A DNA stretch of 5,186 bases from NORP181 sp047623555 (GTDB taxonomy: Bacteria > Pseudomonadota > Alphaproteobacteria > Rhodobacterales > Rhodobacteraceae). The notes below the pieces were generated by a model. That model did no database searches and was not told the DNA's origin. It saw only the letters and a list, made by a program, of their open reading frames with translations. The stretch's first letter is position 1. Every line of letters starts with the position of its first letter. The translations under genes were made by a program, and so were the position numbers. The stretch spans positions 1 through 5,186 of the forward strand of contig JBLHMP010000136.1 in the NCBI GenBank assembly GCA_047623555.1, read 5' to 3'. Positions 1-5,186 of this stretch are shown here, piece by piece.

Positions 1-1928
1 CGATTGCCAGCTATGGCGATGTTGTCGAAATTTCGGCGATTGTTGGCGCCGGGCTGCGCGGTGGCGTTGACATGGTCTGGGGCGGCGATGCGCTGTACGG
101 GCATTTCGGGCTGGATTTGACTGGGGAGACCGGCGGTGTTGTGCGTATTGATGACATTGAAATCATCGACATTACCAGCGCCTATCTGCGCGATATGTTG
201 AGCCTGGTGGACGTGCGTGACTATGGTGCTATCGGCGATGGTGTGACCGATGATTCCGCGGCCTTTGACGCGGCGGATGATGCCGCAAACGGGCGTCAGG
301 TTTTGGTCTCTGCGGGCACATACTATTTGGCCGAAAGCGTGACCTTTACATCGGTGGTCCGGTTTGAGGGCACGGTGACCATGCCAACCGACAAAATGCT
401 GGTGCTGGCCAATAATTTTGATCTTGGGGTCTATATTGATGCCTTTGGTAACGAAGAACTGGCATTCAAAAAGGCGTTTCAGGCGCTGTTGAACAATGCA
501 GACCATGAATCGTTGGATATGGGCGGGCGCAAAATCACCATTTCCAAACCGCTGGATGTGTTCGCCACGATCCCAAATAAATCCAGCTATGCCACCCGTC
601 GGGTGATCCGCAATGGCCAGCTCGAGGCGGTGGAGACAGCAGCGTGGGACACCGAAGTTGCCACATCGCAAGCGACCTATGATGCAAGCGACAGTCGCAA
701 GTTGACCAATGTCAGCAACGTGGCCAACGTCCCGGTTGGGGCGCTTGTTGAAGGCAACGGGGTTGGGCGCGAAATCTATGTCCGCTCAAAGAATATTGGT
801 GCAAACGAAATCACCCTGAATGCGCCGCTATATGACGCCGAAGGCACGCAGAATTTTACCTTTCGCAGGTTCAAATATCTGATGGATTTCAGCGGCATGA
901 GTTATCTGTCAAAATTCACGCTGACCGAGATTGAGTTTCAGTGCAACAGTGTGTGTAGCGGTGTCATGTTGCCCCCCAAGGGCCTGATTTTACACATCAA
1001 AGATTGCTTTTTTACCCGTCCGAAAGATCGCGGTATTACGTCTTCGGGTGATGGCTGTCAGGGAATGTTGATTGACCGCTGTCAGTTTCTGACTGCCGAG
1101 GACGCGCTGGATGTGTCTGATCGTACGTCTATTGCGATTAACACCAATGCCAACGACGTAAAACTGCGCAACAACCGGGCCACCAAATTTCGCCATTTCG
1201 CGGTTTTGGGTGGGCGTAACAGCGTTGTTATGGGCAACCACTTCTTTCAGGGGGACAGCATTTCAGCCGGCGTGCGCACGGCTGGTTTGGTTCTTGTCAA
1301 TGACCACACCAGCACGGTTGTGAGCAGCAATTACATCGACAATTGCTTTATCGAATGGACCAACGAGCGGGATTCGACGCCCAATTTCAGTAGCGGGTAT
1401 TCCTTTAGTGCCCTAAGCGTCGGCGATAATGTGTTTCTGTCTGGTGATGTGGCACCTTGGTTTAGCTATATCGTCGTCAAACCGCACGGCACCGGGCATT
1501 TCCTGAACGGGATTAGCGTGACGGGCAACAAGTTCCGAAGCCTGAACGGGCCGATTGACCGGGTGGACCGGGTTGATACCAGCTTTGCCGATCTTGATTT
1601 TAGTCGGTTCAAAAATGTGCTGTTTCACGGCAATTCGTTTCACGCGATTAGCAAACAGGTGACAAACCCGCTGCGGATCAATCACACACAGACAAGCAAT
1701 GCGACCACCTGGACCATCGATGCTGACGGAAACTTGCCGTTTGGAGCCCATATCCGCTACGTGGACTCGGTCGTGGCAACGGACAAAATCAAAAATGCGT
1801 CGTCTACGACAAAATTCTCAATGCCTTACGCGATTGCCGGGCAGGGGGTGAACAACGATCAGGTGTCGTTGGTTTGGGAGGAATCAATGCGCGGTGAAGT
1901 GACTGTTGTGGTGCGCATCGACGCCTAG
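1..1928 (+). CDS. Pectate-lyase-fold / GH28-related beta-helix protein (5' end outside window)
   Basis: The frame is open from the left edge (first full codon at base 3) to TAG at 1926-1928, giving 641 visible residues. The ATG at 72 is therefore probably internal and the true start lies upstream. Near visible residues 73-84 is DYGAIGDGVTDD, followed by AGTYYL at 104-109: the hallmark entry of the Pectate_lyase_3 / GH28-related right-handed beta-helix family. The following stretch has many short turns of the type N-x-F/V-x-G-N (RNNRATKF, VMGNHFFQG, VTGNKF, FHGNSF), as expected of stacked helix coils. A separate small C-terminal beta region ends in VVVRIDA. Proteins of this fold bind or cleave acidic polysaccharides, or form phage-type spikes. 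From memory, Rhodobacterales carry a conserved family of about 760 residues with this layout, so roughly 120 N-terminal residues may be missing here. Catalytic residues cannot be assigned by eye, so enzyme activity is not claimed. Fold confidence is high; role is low. Confidence 0.88.
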   Translation, partial: IASYGDVVEISAIVGAGLRGGVDMVWGGDALYGHFGLDLTGETGGVVRIDDIEIIDITSAYLRDMLSLVDVRDYGAIGDGVTDDSAAFDAADDAANGRQVLVSAGTYYLAESVTFTSVVRFEGTVTMPTDKMLVLANNFDLGVYIDAFGNEELAFKKAFQALLNNADHESLDMGGRKITISKPLDVFATIPNKSSYATRRVIRNGQLEAVETAAWDTEVATSQATYDASDSRKLTNVSNVANVPVGALVEGNGVGREIYVRSKNIGANEITLNAPLYDAEGTQNFTFRRFKYLMDFSGMSYLSKFTLTEIEFQCNSVCSGVMLPPKGLILHIKDCFFTRPKDRGITSSGDGCQGMLIDRCQFLTAEDALDVSDRTSIAINTNANDVKLRNNRATKFRHFAVLGGRNSVVMGNHFFQGDSISAGVRTAGLVLVNDHTSTVVSSNYIDNCFIEWTNERDSTPNFSSGYSFSALSVGDNVFLSGDVAPWFSYIVVKPHGTGHFLNGISVTGNKFRSLNGPIDRVDRVDTSFADLDFSRFKNVLFHGNSFHAISKQVTNPLRINHTQTSNATTWTIDADGNLPFGAHIRYVDSVVATDKIKNASSTTKFSMPYAIAGQGVNNDQVSLVWEESMRGEVTVVVRIDA

Positions 1929-2410
1929 GCGGGCAGGCACATGTCCGCAGGGCTCAGGGTGAACGCCTTGCCAAAACCGGCGTTCAGATGGCCCCTGTGG
2001 ACGGTGAATTGCACAAACGAGAAATCGGGCAAGCCGATGTAAAGTTTGGATTTGGGGTGGTCGCGCAGATAATGCGCGGCCATTTTCGCAAAAACATCGG
2101 TGCCGTGGTGCACAAATGTTGCGCGGGCCTGCAACGTCAGGCGCGGATAGATCAGTGGGTCGCCCCTATCACCCGGCTCTCCGATCAGTACCGAACAGGC
2201 CGGATTGGCCTGCAACGCACGGGTATGCGCGGCAAGGCCTGCGATCAGCGACAAAGGCTGCCCAGCAGCCGACAGACCAAAGGCCACGCGCGTCACAAGC
2301 GGCGCGCCATCCGGCAAAATCACCGCAAGGGCCGCAAACCGGGCCTCTTGCAGCAGCGTTTGCGCGATGTCGCGCGCGGCGGCGTCTGTGGGTTGGATTG
2401 GGTTTTTCAT
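1925..2410 (-). CDS. HugZ-family / pyridoxamine 5'-phosphate oxidase-like protein
   Basis: A 161-residue protein from ATG at 2410. It starts NPIQPTDAAARDIAQTLL and carries the split-barrel flavin-binding pattern seen in HugZ and PNPOx-like proteins: ARFAALAV (23-30), PLVTRVAF (37-44), LAAHTRAL (59-66), GDPL-x3-RLTLQARA (83-97), and a C-terminal HLNAGFGKA (141-149). Family members bind FMN or heme, and some HugZ/ChuZ proteins degrade heme in the cytoplasm. This is the short form without the C-terminal DUF2470 domain of longer homologues. An in-frame GTG at 2431 would add seven residues; neither start has a clear Shine-Dalgarno, and ATG was chosen because it matches the usual family N-terminus. 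It lies 40 bp after the stop of the upstream beta-barrel gene on the same strand, so the two are probably co-transcribed. Its stop overlaps the stop of the convergent beta-helix gene. Family call is firm; heme oxygenase activity is inference. Confidence 0.85.
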   Translation of the reverse strand: MKNPIQPTDAAARDIAQTLLQEARFAALAVILPDGAPLVTRVAFGLSAAGQPLSLIAGLAAHTRALQANPACSVLIGEPGDRGDPLIYPRLTLQARATFVHHGTDVFAKMAAHYLRDHPKSKLYIGLPDFSFVQFTVHRGHLNAGFGKAFTLSPADMCLPA

Positions 2411-2450
2411 GGGCGCTGGATACGCCGTCACGGGGGCTGCTTCAACCGGT

Positions 2451-3146
2451 TTAGAACCGTCGCCACAGTGCCAATTTCAGACCCGTTCGCGCAACCCCGT
2501 AAGAGCGTTGCTCAATTCCGATGACCCAGGTTGATTTGCCTTTGCCGGGTATCAACAGGGACGGCGTCACTTTCCATTGAAAGGGCAGGTTTTCTGCGAT
2601 GGCCGTTTCCAGTTGCAACATCGGGCGGATGTGATCCGGCGACGACAGCCCGATGGTTGCGTCAAATTTGTACAATAGGGCTGCTTGGCCTTGGCGATAT
2701 TCTACTGTGGTATCGGCGGCCATCCATCCCGGACCAACGGGGCTGGTGAAGCCATAACCAACGGACAGGGCCAGTCTGTACATAGGCTGCCAGATATTGC
2801 GTTGATGTCGATGATAGCCGCCTGCTCCCAGTTCAATGGCCAGTTTGGTCCGGGTTTTTGAGGCCAGAACCGGCAGCCGCAGAAACAGCAGGGCATGACC
2901 GCCATTTCCCATGGTTTCGTGTGCATCAATCCCCGCAGTCACCCACGATGTCAGCCCGTAATCTGCGTAAAGGCTGAATTCATAATCGGTGTAGAGCTTG
3001 GATTCATAGCCTTCGGGGGGCGGCATTTTGCGGATTGTCGAACTGAATGCCACAAACCCATCGCCCTTTTCACGCAGCCATGCCCCAGCCAAAACCGGTT
3101 GCGCGGCAATCAGGCAAATCAGACAGGCTATGGCGAACCGATGCAT
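2451..3146 (-). CDS. Secreted outer-membrane beta-barrel-like protein of unknown function
   Basis: A 231-residue protein. The start is ATG at 3146, because AAGGAG sits five bases upstream and the chain then opens with a clean signal peptide (MHRF, hydrophobic core to about residue 18, cleavage likely after VLA at 18-20). An upstream in-frame ATG at 3179 would add 11 residues before the signal peptide and is less likely. The mature part has alternating hydrophobic/polar strands with aromatic residues: GFVAFSST, YEFSLYADYGLTSWVTAGID, KLAIELGAGG, RLALSVGYGF, DTTVEYRQGQAALLYKFD, TWVIGIEQRSYG. It ends in LALWRRF, and a C-terminal Phe is typical of proteins folded by the Bam complex. The pattern Y-G-L-T-x-W-V-T-x-G resembles outer-membrane barrels. 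No specific family was recognised. It is the first gene of the probable unit with the HugZ-like gene; a shared function is possible but not shown. Confidence 0.8.
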   Translation of the reverse strand: MHRFAIACLICLIAAQPVLAGAWLREKGDGFVAFSSTIRKMPPPEGYESKLYTDYEFSLYADYGLTSWVTAGIDAHETMGNGGHALLFLRLPVLASKTRTKLAIELGAGGYHRHQRNIWQPMYRLALSVGYGFTSPVGPGWMAADTTVEYRQGQAALLYKFDATIGLSSPDHIRPMLQLETAIAENLPFQWKVTPSLLIPGKGKSTWVIGIEQRSYGVARTGLKLALWRRF

Positions 3147-3151
3147 TCGGG

Positions 3152-3157
3152 CTCCTT
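3152..3157 (-). promoter_or_regulatory. Ribosome binding site of the beta-barrel gene
   Basis: Read on the minus strand this is AAGGAG, followed by a five-base spacer and ATG at 3146. It is the only strong Shine-Dalgarno near the possible starts and decides the start codon. Confidence 0.75.
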
Positions 3158-3181
3158 TGCTCGGATCATCGGGGCACATGG

Positions 3182-3196
3182 TTAACCAATCGTTAC
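3182..3196. promoter_or_regulatory. Possible CtrA-like box
   Basis: The sequence reads TTAA, seven bases, TTAC. The CtrA consensus of alphaproteobacteria is TTAA-N7-TTAA, so there is one mismatch. It lies 36-50 bp before the start codon of the beta-barrel gene on the minus strand, a sensible position for a regulator of that gene. Short and degenerate, so a chance match is quite possible. Confidence 0.3.
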
Positions 3197-3244
3197 CGGC
3201 AAAAGTTTAGGATTAAGAGTCTAGGAGTACGAGATGTGCATTTG

Positions 3245-3283
3245 GCTGGTTTTCTGGCGGGTATCTGGGTAGATAAAACCAGC
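3245..3283. repeat. 9-bp inverted repeat in the divergent promoter region
   Basis: GCTGGTTTT at 3245-3253 is the exact inverse complement of AAAACCAGC at 3275-3283, with a 21-base spacer. It lies just upstream of the FnrL-like box. There is no T-tract directly after the right arm on the plus strand, so it does not look like a terminator for that direction. It could be an operator for an unidentified dimeric regulator, or chance. Confidence 0.4.
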
Positions 3284-3294
3284 AATTGGGTAAT

Positions 3295-3308
3295 CTGACC
3301 TGGATCAA
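3295..3308 (+). promoter_or_regulatory. FNR/FnrL-type box upstream of usp
   Basis: CTGACCTGGATCAA matches the FNR-type palindrome TTGAT-N4-ATCAA. The right half is perfect (ATCAA) and the left half is CTGAC, with TGA conserved and a C at the last position, which is frequent in alphaproteobacterial FnrL sites. The centre is at about 3301.5, some 61 bases before the usp ATG. A class II promoter (site centred near -41.5) would start transcription near 3343 and leave a leader of about 20 bases containing the ribosome binding site. Universal stress protein genes are known members of FnrL/Anr-type regulons. A convincing -10 element was not seen. Confidence 0.65.
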
Positions 3309-3347
3309 GGTAATGGCGCTCAAATGCTGCAAACTGGGGCTGTTCGT

Positions 3348-3353
3348 AAGGAG
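3348..3353 (+). promoter_or_regulatory. Ribosome binding site of usp
   Basis: AAGGAG, nine bases before ATG at 3363. It selects this ATG over the in-frame ATG at 3324, which lies upstream of it. Confidence 0.75.
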
Positions 3354-3362
3354 ACAAATCCC

Positions 3363-3770
3363 ATGTACCATAATATTCTTGTACCGATTTCATTTGACGA
3401 AGACCGCGATATGTCTGGCCCGCTGAAACTGGCACAACTGCTGGCGACGCCAGATGCAACCATCACCTTGCTGCATGTTATTGAGCATATTCCGACCTAT
3501 GCCGTGTCCTACATGCCGGTGAATTACCTGCACGAAGCCCGCATCGCCATTCAGAGCCAGCTTGAGGACATTGCCAGCGGCATTCCAAATGCCAAAGGTG
3601 TGCTGATCGAAGGCCATTCGGGGCGCTCGATCCTGGATTGGGCCGAGGCCAACGCGACGGATCTGATTATCATCGCCTCGCACCGCCCGAGCATGGCCGA
3701 TTTGCTGCTGGGGTCGACCGCCGCGCAGGTTGTACGCCATGCGGCCTGTGCTGTGCATGTGGTGCGCTAA
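3363..3770 (+). CDS. Universal stress protein, UspA superfamily (UspF/UspG-like)
   Basis: A 135-residue single-domain protein, normal length for the family. It opens with MYHNILVPISFDED (first strand and the acidic turn that contacts adenine), then TITLLHVIEHIP (strand 2). The C-terminal nucleotide loop reads ASHRPS at 105-110 and LLLGST at 114-119, followed by AAQVVRHAACAVHVVR. The usual G-x2-G-x9-G(S/T) phosphate loop is altered: the first two glycines are A and R, giving the SHRP form known from E. coli UspF, while the final G117-S118 is kept. Such proteins are cytoplasmic dimers, often ATP-binding, that aid survival under low oxygen, stasis or other stress. An FnrL-type box upstream fits oxygen-dependent control. 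The stop codon TAA is also the outermost part of the palindromic element that follows. A hemerythrin gene lies downstream on the same strand. Confidence 0.93.
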   Translation: MYHNILVPISFDEDRDMSGPLKLAQLLATPDATITLLHVIEHIPTYAVSYMPVNYLHEARIAIQSQLEDIASGIPNAKGVLIEGHSGRSILDWAEANATDLIIIASHRPSMADLLLGSTAAQVVRHAACAVHVVR

Positions 3771-3880
3771 AGCGTTTCGCGTTCAATTTGGTCAGAATTG
3801 AATGGGAAACGCCCACAACATACAGGCGATGCGGGCGTTTCACGTTGTATCCTGATTCAGATACAACGCGAAACGCTTTA
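3768..3880. repeat. 113-bp palindromic, cloverleaf-like element (probable IS630/mariner-type MITE)
   Basis: TAAAGCGTTTCGCGTT at 3768-3783 is the perfect inverse complement of 3865-3880, giving 16-bp terminal inverted repeats that begin and end with TA. Inside are three further hairpins: TTCAATT/AATTGAA (3782-3788/3796-3802, loop 7), GAAACGCCC/GGGCGTTTC (3806-3814/3833-3841, loop 18), and CGTTGTATC/GATACAACG (3843-3851/3860-3868), the last extended by CTGA/TCAG inside it. The GAAACGC core of the outer arms recurs in the central hairpin. No coding sequence is present. TA at both outer ends fits the TA target duplication of IS630/Tc1-mariner elements; deleting one TA plus the interior leaves CGC TAA GTC, restoring the usp stop. 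The structure is seen directly; mobile origin is inferred. In RNA it would fold strongly and could attenuate or stabilise the usp-hemerythrin transcript. Confidence 0.8.
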
Positions 3881-3953
3881 AGTCGGGGCTGTAACGGTGG
3901 TTTGTTTGTCCTGACCATTGCCCGCTGCGGCCCGTCGGCCTAAATTGGCAGAT

Positions 3954-4508
3954 ATGACAAATGACCAAAACGATATGCTGGCGCTGGGCGTTCGTGACGG
4001 ATTGCCTGATGCCTTGCGCGTGCTGGTGCGTGAGTTCCCCAAAACCGGTTGGCAGAGCCATCCGAATTTTGGCCAGATGGTGCAGTTCTGGCTACAACGT
4101 CACGCCATGTTTCGCCAGTTGCTTGAGGTGCTGGAGAGCGACGTGCAGGCGGTTATGGACAAGCAGATCGACATGGATGCCTATGCGCCACGTCTGTCCC
4201 GCTTTGGCGGCATGCTGCTAAATGGCCTGCATGAACATCACCATATTGAGGACGATCACTATTTTCCCCGGTTGGTGAAACTGGACGCCCGTATTGAGCA
4301 GGGGTTTGAGCTGTTAGAAGCAGATCATCAGGCTATGGATGGATTGCTGCAAACCATGGCCAGAGGTGCCAACGCGGTTTTGCAAGGCGGAGAGCCGGGA
4401 GTGTTTCTGGGTCATCTGGATGAGTTTGGTCGCATGCTAAATCTGCATCTGACGGACGAAGAAGAGATCATTGTGCCGGTGATTCTGAAAACCGGATTTG
4501 ACGGTTAG
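3954..4508 (+). CDS. Hemerythrin HHE-domain protein
   Basis: A 184-residue protein from ATG at 3954. It is helical throughout, with the spaced His/acid residues of a non-heme di-iron hemerythrin bundle: H36 (QSHPNFG), H50 in RHAMFR, the His-rich HEHHHIEDDHYFP at 93-105, H125 in EADHQAMDGLL, and HLTDEEEIIVP at 165-175 near the C-terminus. The domain spans about residues 16-180. Such cytoplasmic proteins bind O2 or NO and serve in sensing, storage or iron-centre repair. No good Shine-Dalgarno precedes the ATG; a TTG at 3918 would add 12 residues and ATG at 3975 would remove seven, so the start is somewhat uncertain. It follows usp by 183 bp, with the palindromic element between, and may depend on read-through from the FnrL-type promoter or on its own promoter. 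It converges on the next gene with a 20-bp gap. Confidence 0.9.
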   Translation: MTNDQNDMLALGVRDGLPDALRVLVREFPKTGWQSHPNFGQMVQFWLQRHAMFRQLLEVLESDVQAVMDKQIDMDAYAPRLSRFGGMLLNGLHEHHHIEDDHYFPRLVKLDARIEQGFELLEADHQAMDGLLQTMARGANAVLQGGEPGVFLGHLDEFGRMLNLHLTDEEEIIVPVILKTGFDG

Positions 4509-4528
4509 ATACAATCTGTAAACGGTAT

Positions 4529-5077
4529 TCAGGACCGCAACAGGACTTTGTTTGACTGAACCGCCGCTGCGATGCGGGCGAAATGCACCTGACTTTGATC
4601 CGAAGACCGCAAAAGCGCGGTTTCAGCCGTGTCCAGCGCCCGGTTGAATTGGACAGCCGATTTGCGCACGGTTGTTGGTTTGATTGGGGTGAATTTGCGG
4701 TTTTTTGAATTGGGCTTTGGTGGGTTTGGATCGCGGTTGCGGGCGACGATCTGTTCCAGCGTTCTTTCGACAGTGACCAGCGCCGCCTGTGCCTGTGCAT
4801 AATCTGGCTTGCCGTTCATTTGGCTGGCTGCAAGATGATAGACCACGCGATAACAATCATACCGGTAGATTTTTTCAAGCTTTCGGCACTTTTGAATGCC
4901 CTGATCCAGATGCCTGATGACTTTGTTGGTTGTTCTGGTGGACAGGCCGCCAGGACTGGTTTGATTGCCATTGCCTGCGCCCCCGTAATCCTGCGCAAAC
5001 ACCGGAGTGCAAAGGACCAACGACACGATCAGAACAAGGCGCAAGAACCGCAAACAGAGGGAAAAACACTGAAACAT
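4529..5077 (-). CDS. Secreted helical hypothetical protein with a cysteine pair
   Basis: Not recognised. From ATG at 5077 it has 182 residues. Residues 1-28 look like a signal peptide (MFQCFSLCLRFLR, hydrophobic core LVLIVSLVL, then CTPVFA with cleavage likely before QDYGG), so export to the periplasm or cell surface is likely; the Cys at 23 has no lipobox around it. Then come a Gly/Asn-rich linker (29-45), a probably helical block with C64 and C75 (spacing ten residues) that could form a disulfide, a second helix (DYAQAQAALVTVERTLEQIVARN, 92-114), a basic Pro/Lys/Asn-rich linker (about 115-140) and a final Ala-rich helix (142-180). An in-frame TTG at 5110 would extend the chain by 11 residues ahead of the signal peptide and is rejected. 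The ribosome binding site is weak. The gene stands alone here, convergent with the hemerythrin gene. Confidence 0.7.
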   Translation of the reverse strand: MFQCFSLCLRFLRLVLIVSLVLCTPVFAQDYGGAGNGNQTSPGGLSTRTTNKVIRHLDQGIQKCRKLEKIYRYDCYRVVYHLAASQMNGKPDYAQAQAALVTVERTLEQIVARNRDPNPPKPNSKNRKFTPIKPTTVRKSAVQFNRALDTAETALLRSSDQSQVHFARIAAAVQSNKVLLRS

Positions 5078-5131
5078 CCCATAGTTTAGCGTGAGTGGCC
5101 GCAGGTTCAAACAGGCAATTTGGAAAATCGG

Positions 5132-5160
5132 TTAATATTTTGGTGTAGGGTGGGGGTAAA
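5132..5160 (-). promoter_or_regulatory. Possible sigma-70 promoter of the secreted hypothetical gene
   Basis: On the minus strand TTTACC (5160-5155) and TATTAA (5137-5132) are separated by 17 bases, each with four of six matches to TTGACA and TATAAT. Transcription would start near 5125, about 48 bases before the ATG at 5077. It is the most A+T-rich patch upstream of this gene, but the match is modest. Confidence 0.3.
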
Positions 5161-5186
5161 CCCCGCGGGCGTCACAAAGAGTGGGT

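Noticed and set aside
1557..1574. Near-tandem 9-base repeat (GACCGGGTG/GACCGGGTT) in the beta-helix gene
   Set aside because: It simply encodes a VDRVDRVDT segment in frame; two copies are not evidence of a repeat array.
990..1751. Minus-strand open frames inside the beta-helix gene
   Set aside because: They lie fully opposite a long recognised coding region and show no independent support.
2447..2459. Small hairpin CGGTT/AACCG across the stop of the beta-barrel gene
   Set aside because: Five base pairs with a three-base loop and no T-tract; too weak for a terminator within a likely operon.
1988..2524. Long plus-strand open frames (1988-2524, 2116-2454, 2205-2534) over the HugZ-like gene
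   Set aside because: They are antisense shadows of a recognised gene, rich in Arg, with no family motif.
3324..3362. Earlier in-frame ATG for usp at 3324
   Set aside because: The strong AAGGAG lies downstream of it, and the family N-terminus MYxNILVP begins at 3363.
3918..3946. TTGCCC-N17-TAAATT as a promoter for the hemerythrin gene
   Set aside because: Only four of six matches in each box, and it would give an almost leaderless message; kept only as a possibility.
3918..3953. TTG start for the hemerythrin gene at 3918
   Set aside because: It is a rare start codon without a ribosome binding site, and the added residues do not resemble the family N-terminus.
4490..4506. AACCG/CGGTT hairpin at the end of the hemerythrin gene as a terminator
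   Set aside because: Five base pairs, no T-run after it; it lies mostly inside the coding sequence.
5153..5169. Overlapping palindromes GGGGTaaACCCC and CCCGCGGG near the right edge
   Set aside because: Short G/C-run palindromes arise easily by chance, and the neighbouring gene lies outside the window, so no function can be assigned.

Overview
The window looks like chromosomal DNA from an alphaproteobacterium, most likely a Rhodobacterales (Roseobacter-group) species. This rests on recognised protein families: a GH28-related/pectate-lyase-like beta-helix protein, a short HugZ-type flavin-fold protein, a UspF-like universal stress protein and a hemerythrin-domain protein of the kind common in that order. 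An FnrL-type box in front of the stress gene supports it. Base composition is moderately G+C-rich. No tRNA, rRNA, CRISPR array, transposase gene or plasmid function was seen.

Layout. (1) Bases 1-1928, plus strand: the 3' part of a large beta-helix (pectate-lyase-fold) gene whose start lies left of the window. (2) Bases 1925-3146, minus strand: a probable two-gene unit, first a secreted/outer-membrane beta-barrel-like protein of unknown function (2451-3146), then a HugZ/PNPOx-like protein (1925-2410). The latter meets the beta-helix gene tail to tail, and both stop codons share one CTAG. (3) Bases 3147-3362: a 216-bp divergent intergenic region with a strong ribosome binding site at each end, a good FNR/FnrL-like box 54 bp before the stress gene, a 9-bp inverted repeat and a possible CtrA-like box. 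(4) Bases 3363-4508, plus strand: uspF-like stress gene and hemerythrin gene, separated by a 113-bp palindromic element (3768-3880). (5) Bases 4529-5077, minus strand: an unrecognised secreted helical protein, with a possible promoter near the right edge.

How it fits together. The Usp and hemerythrin genes plausibly form a low-oxygen/NO response module downstream of FnrL. The HugZ-like gene could handle heme or flavin; its beta-barrel neighbour has no assigned role. The beta-helix gene seems unrelated to the rest and may be a polysaccharide-binding or spike-like protein.

The most unusual object is the 113-bp element between usp and the hemerythrin gene. It has perfect 16-bp terminal inverted repeats that start and end in TA, and three further hairpins inside, giving a cloverleaf layout. 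Its left TA forms part of the usp stop codon. Removing the element with one TA would restore TAA, which suggests insertion of an IS630/mariner-type miniature element into the stop codon without changing the protein.
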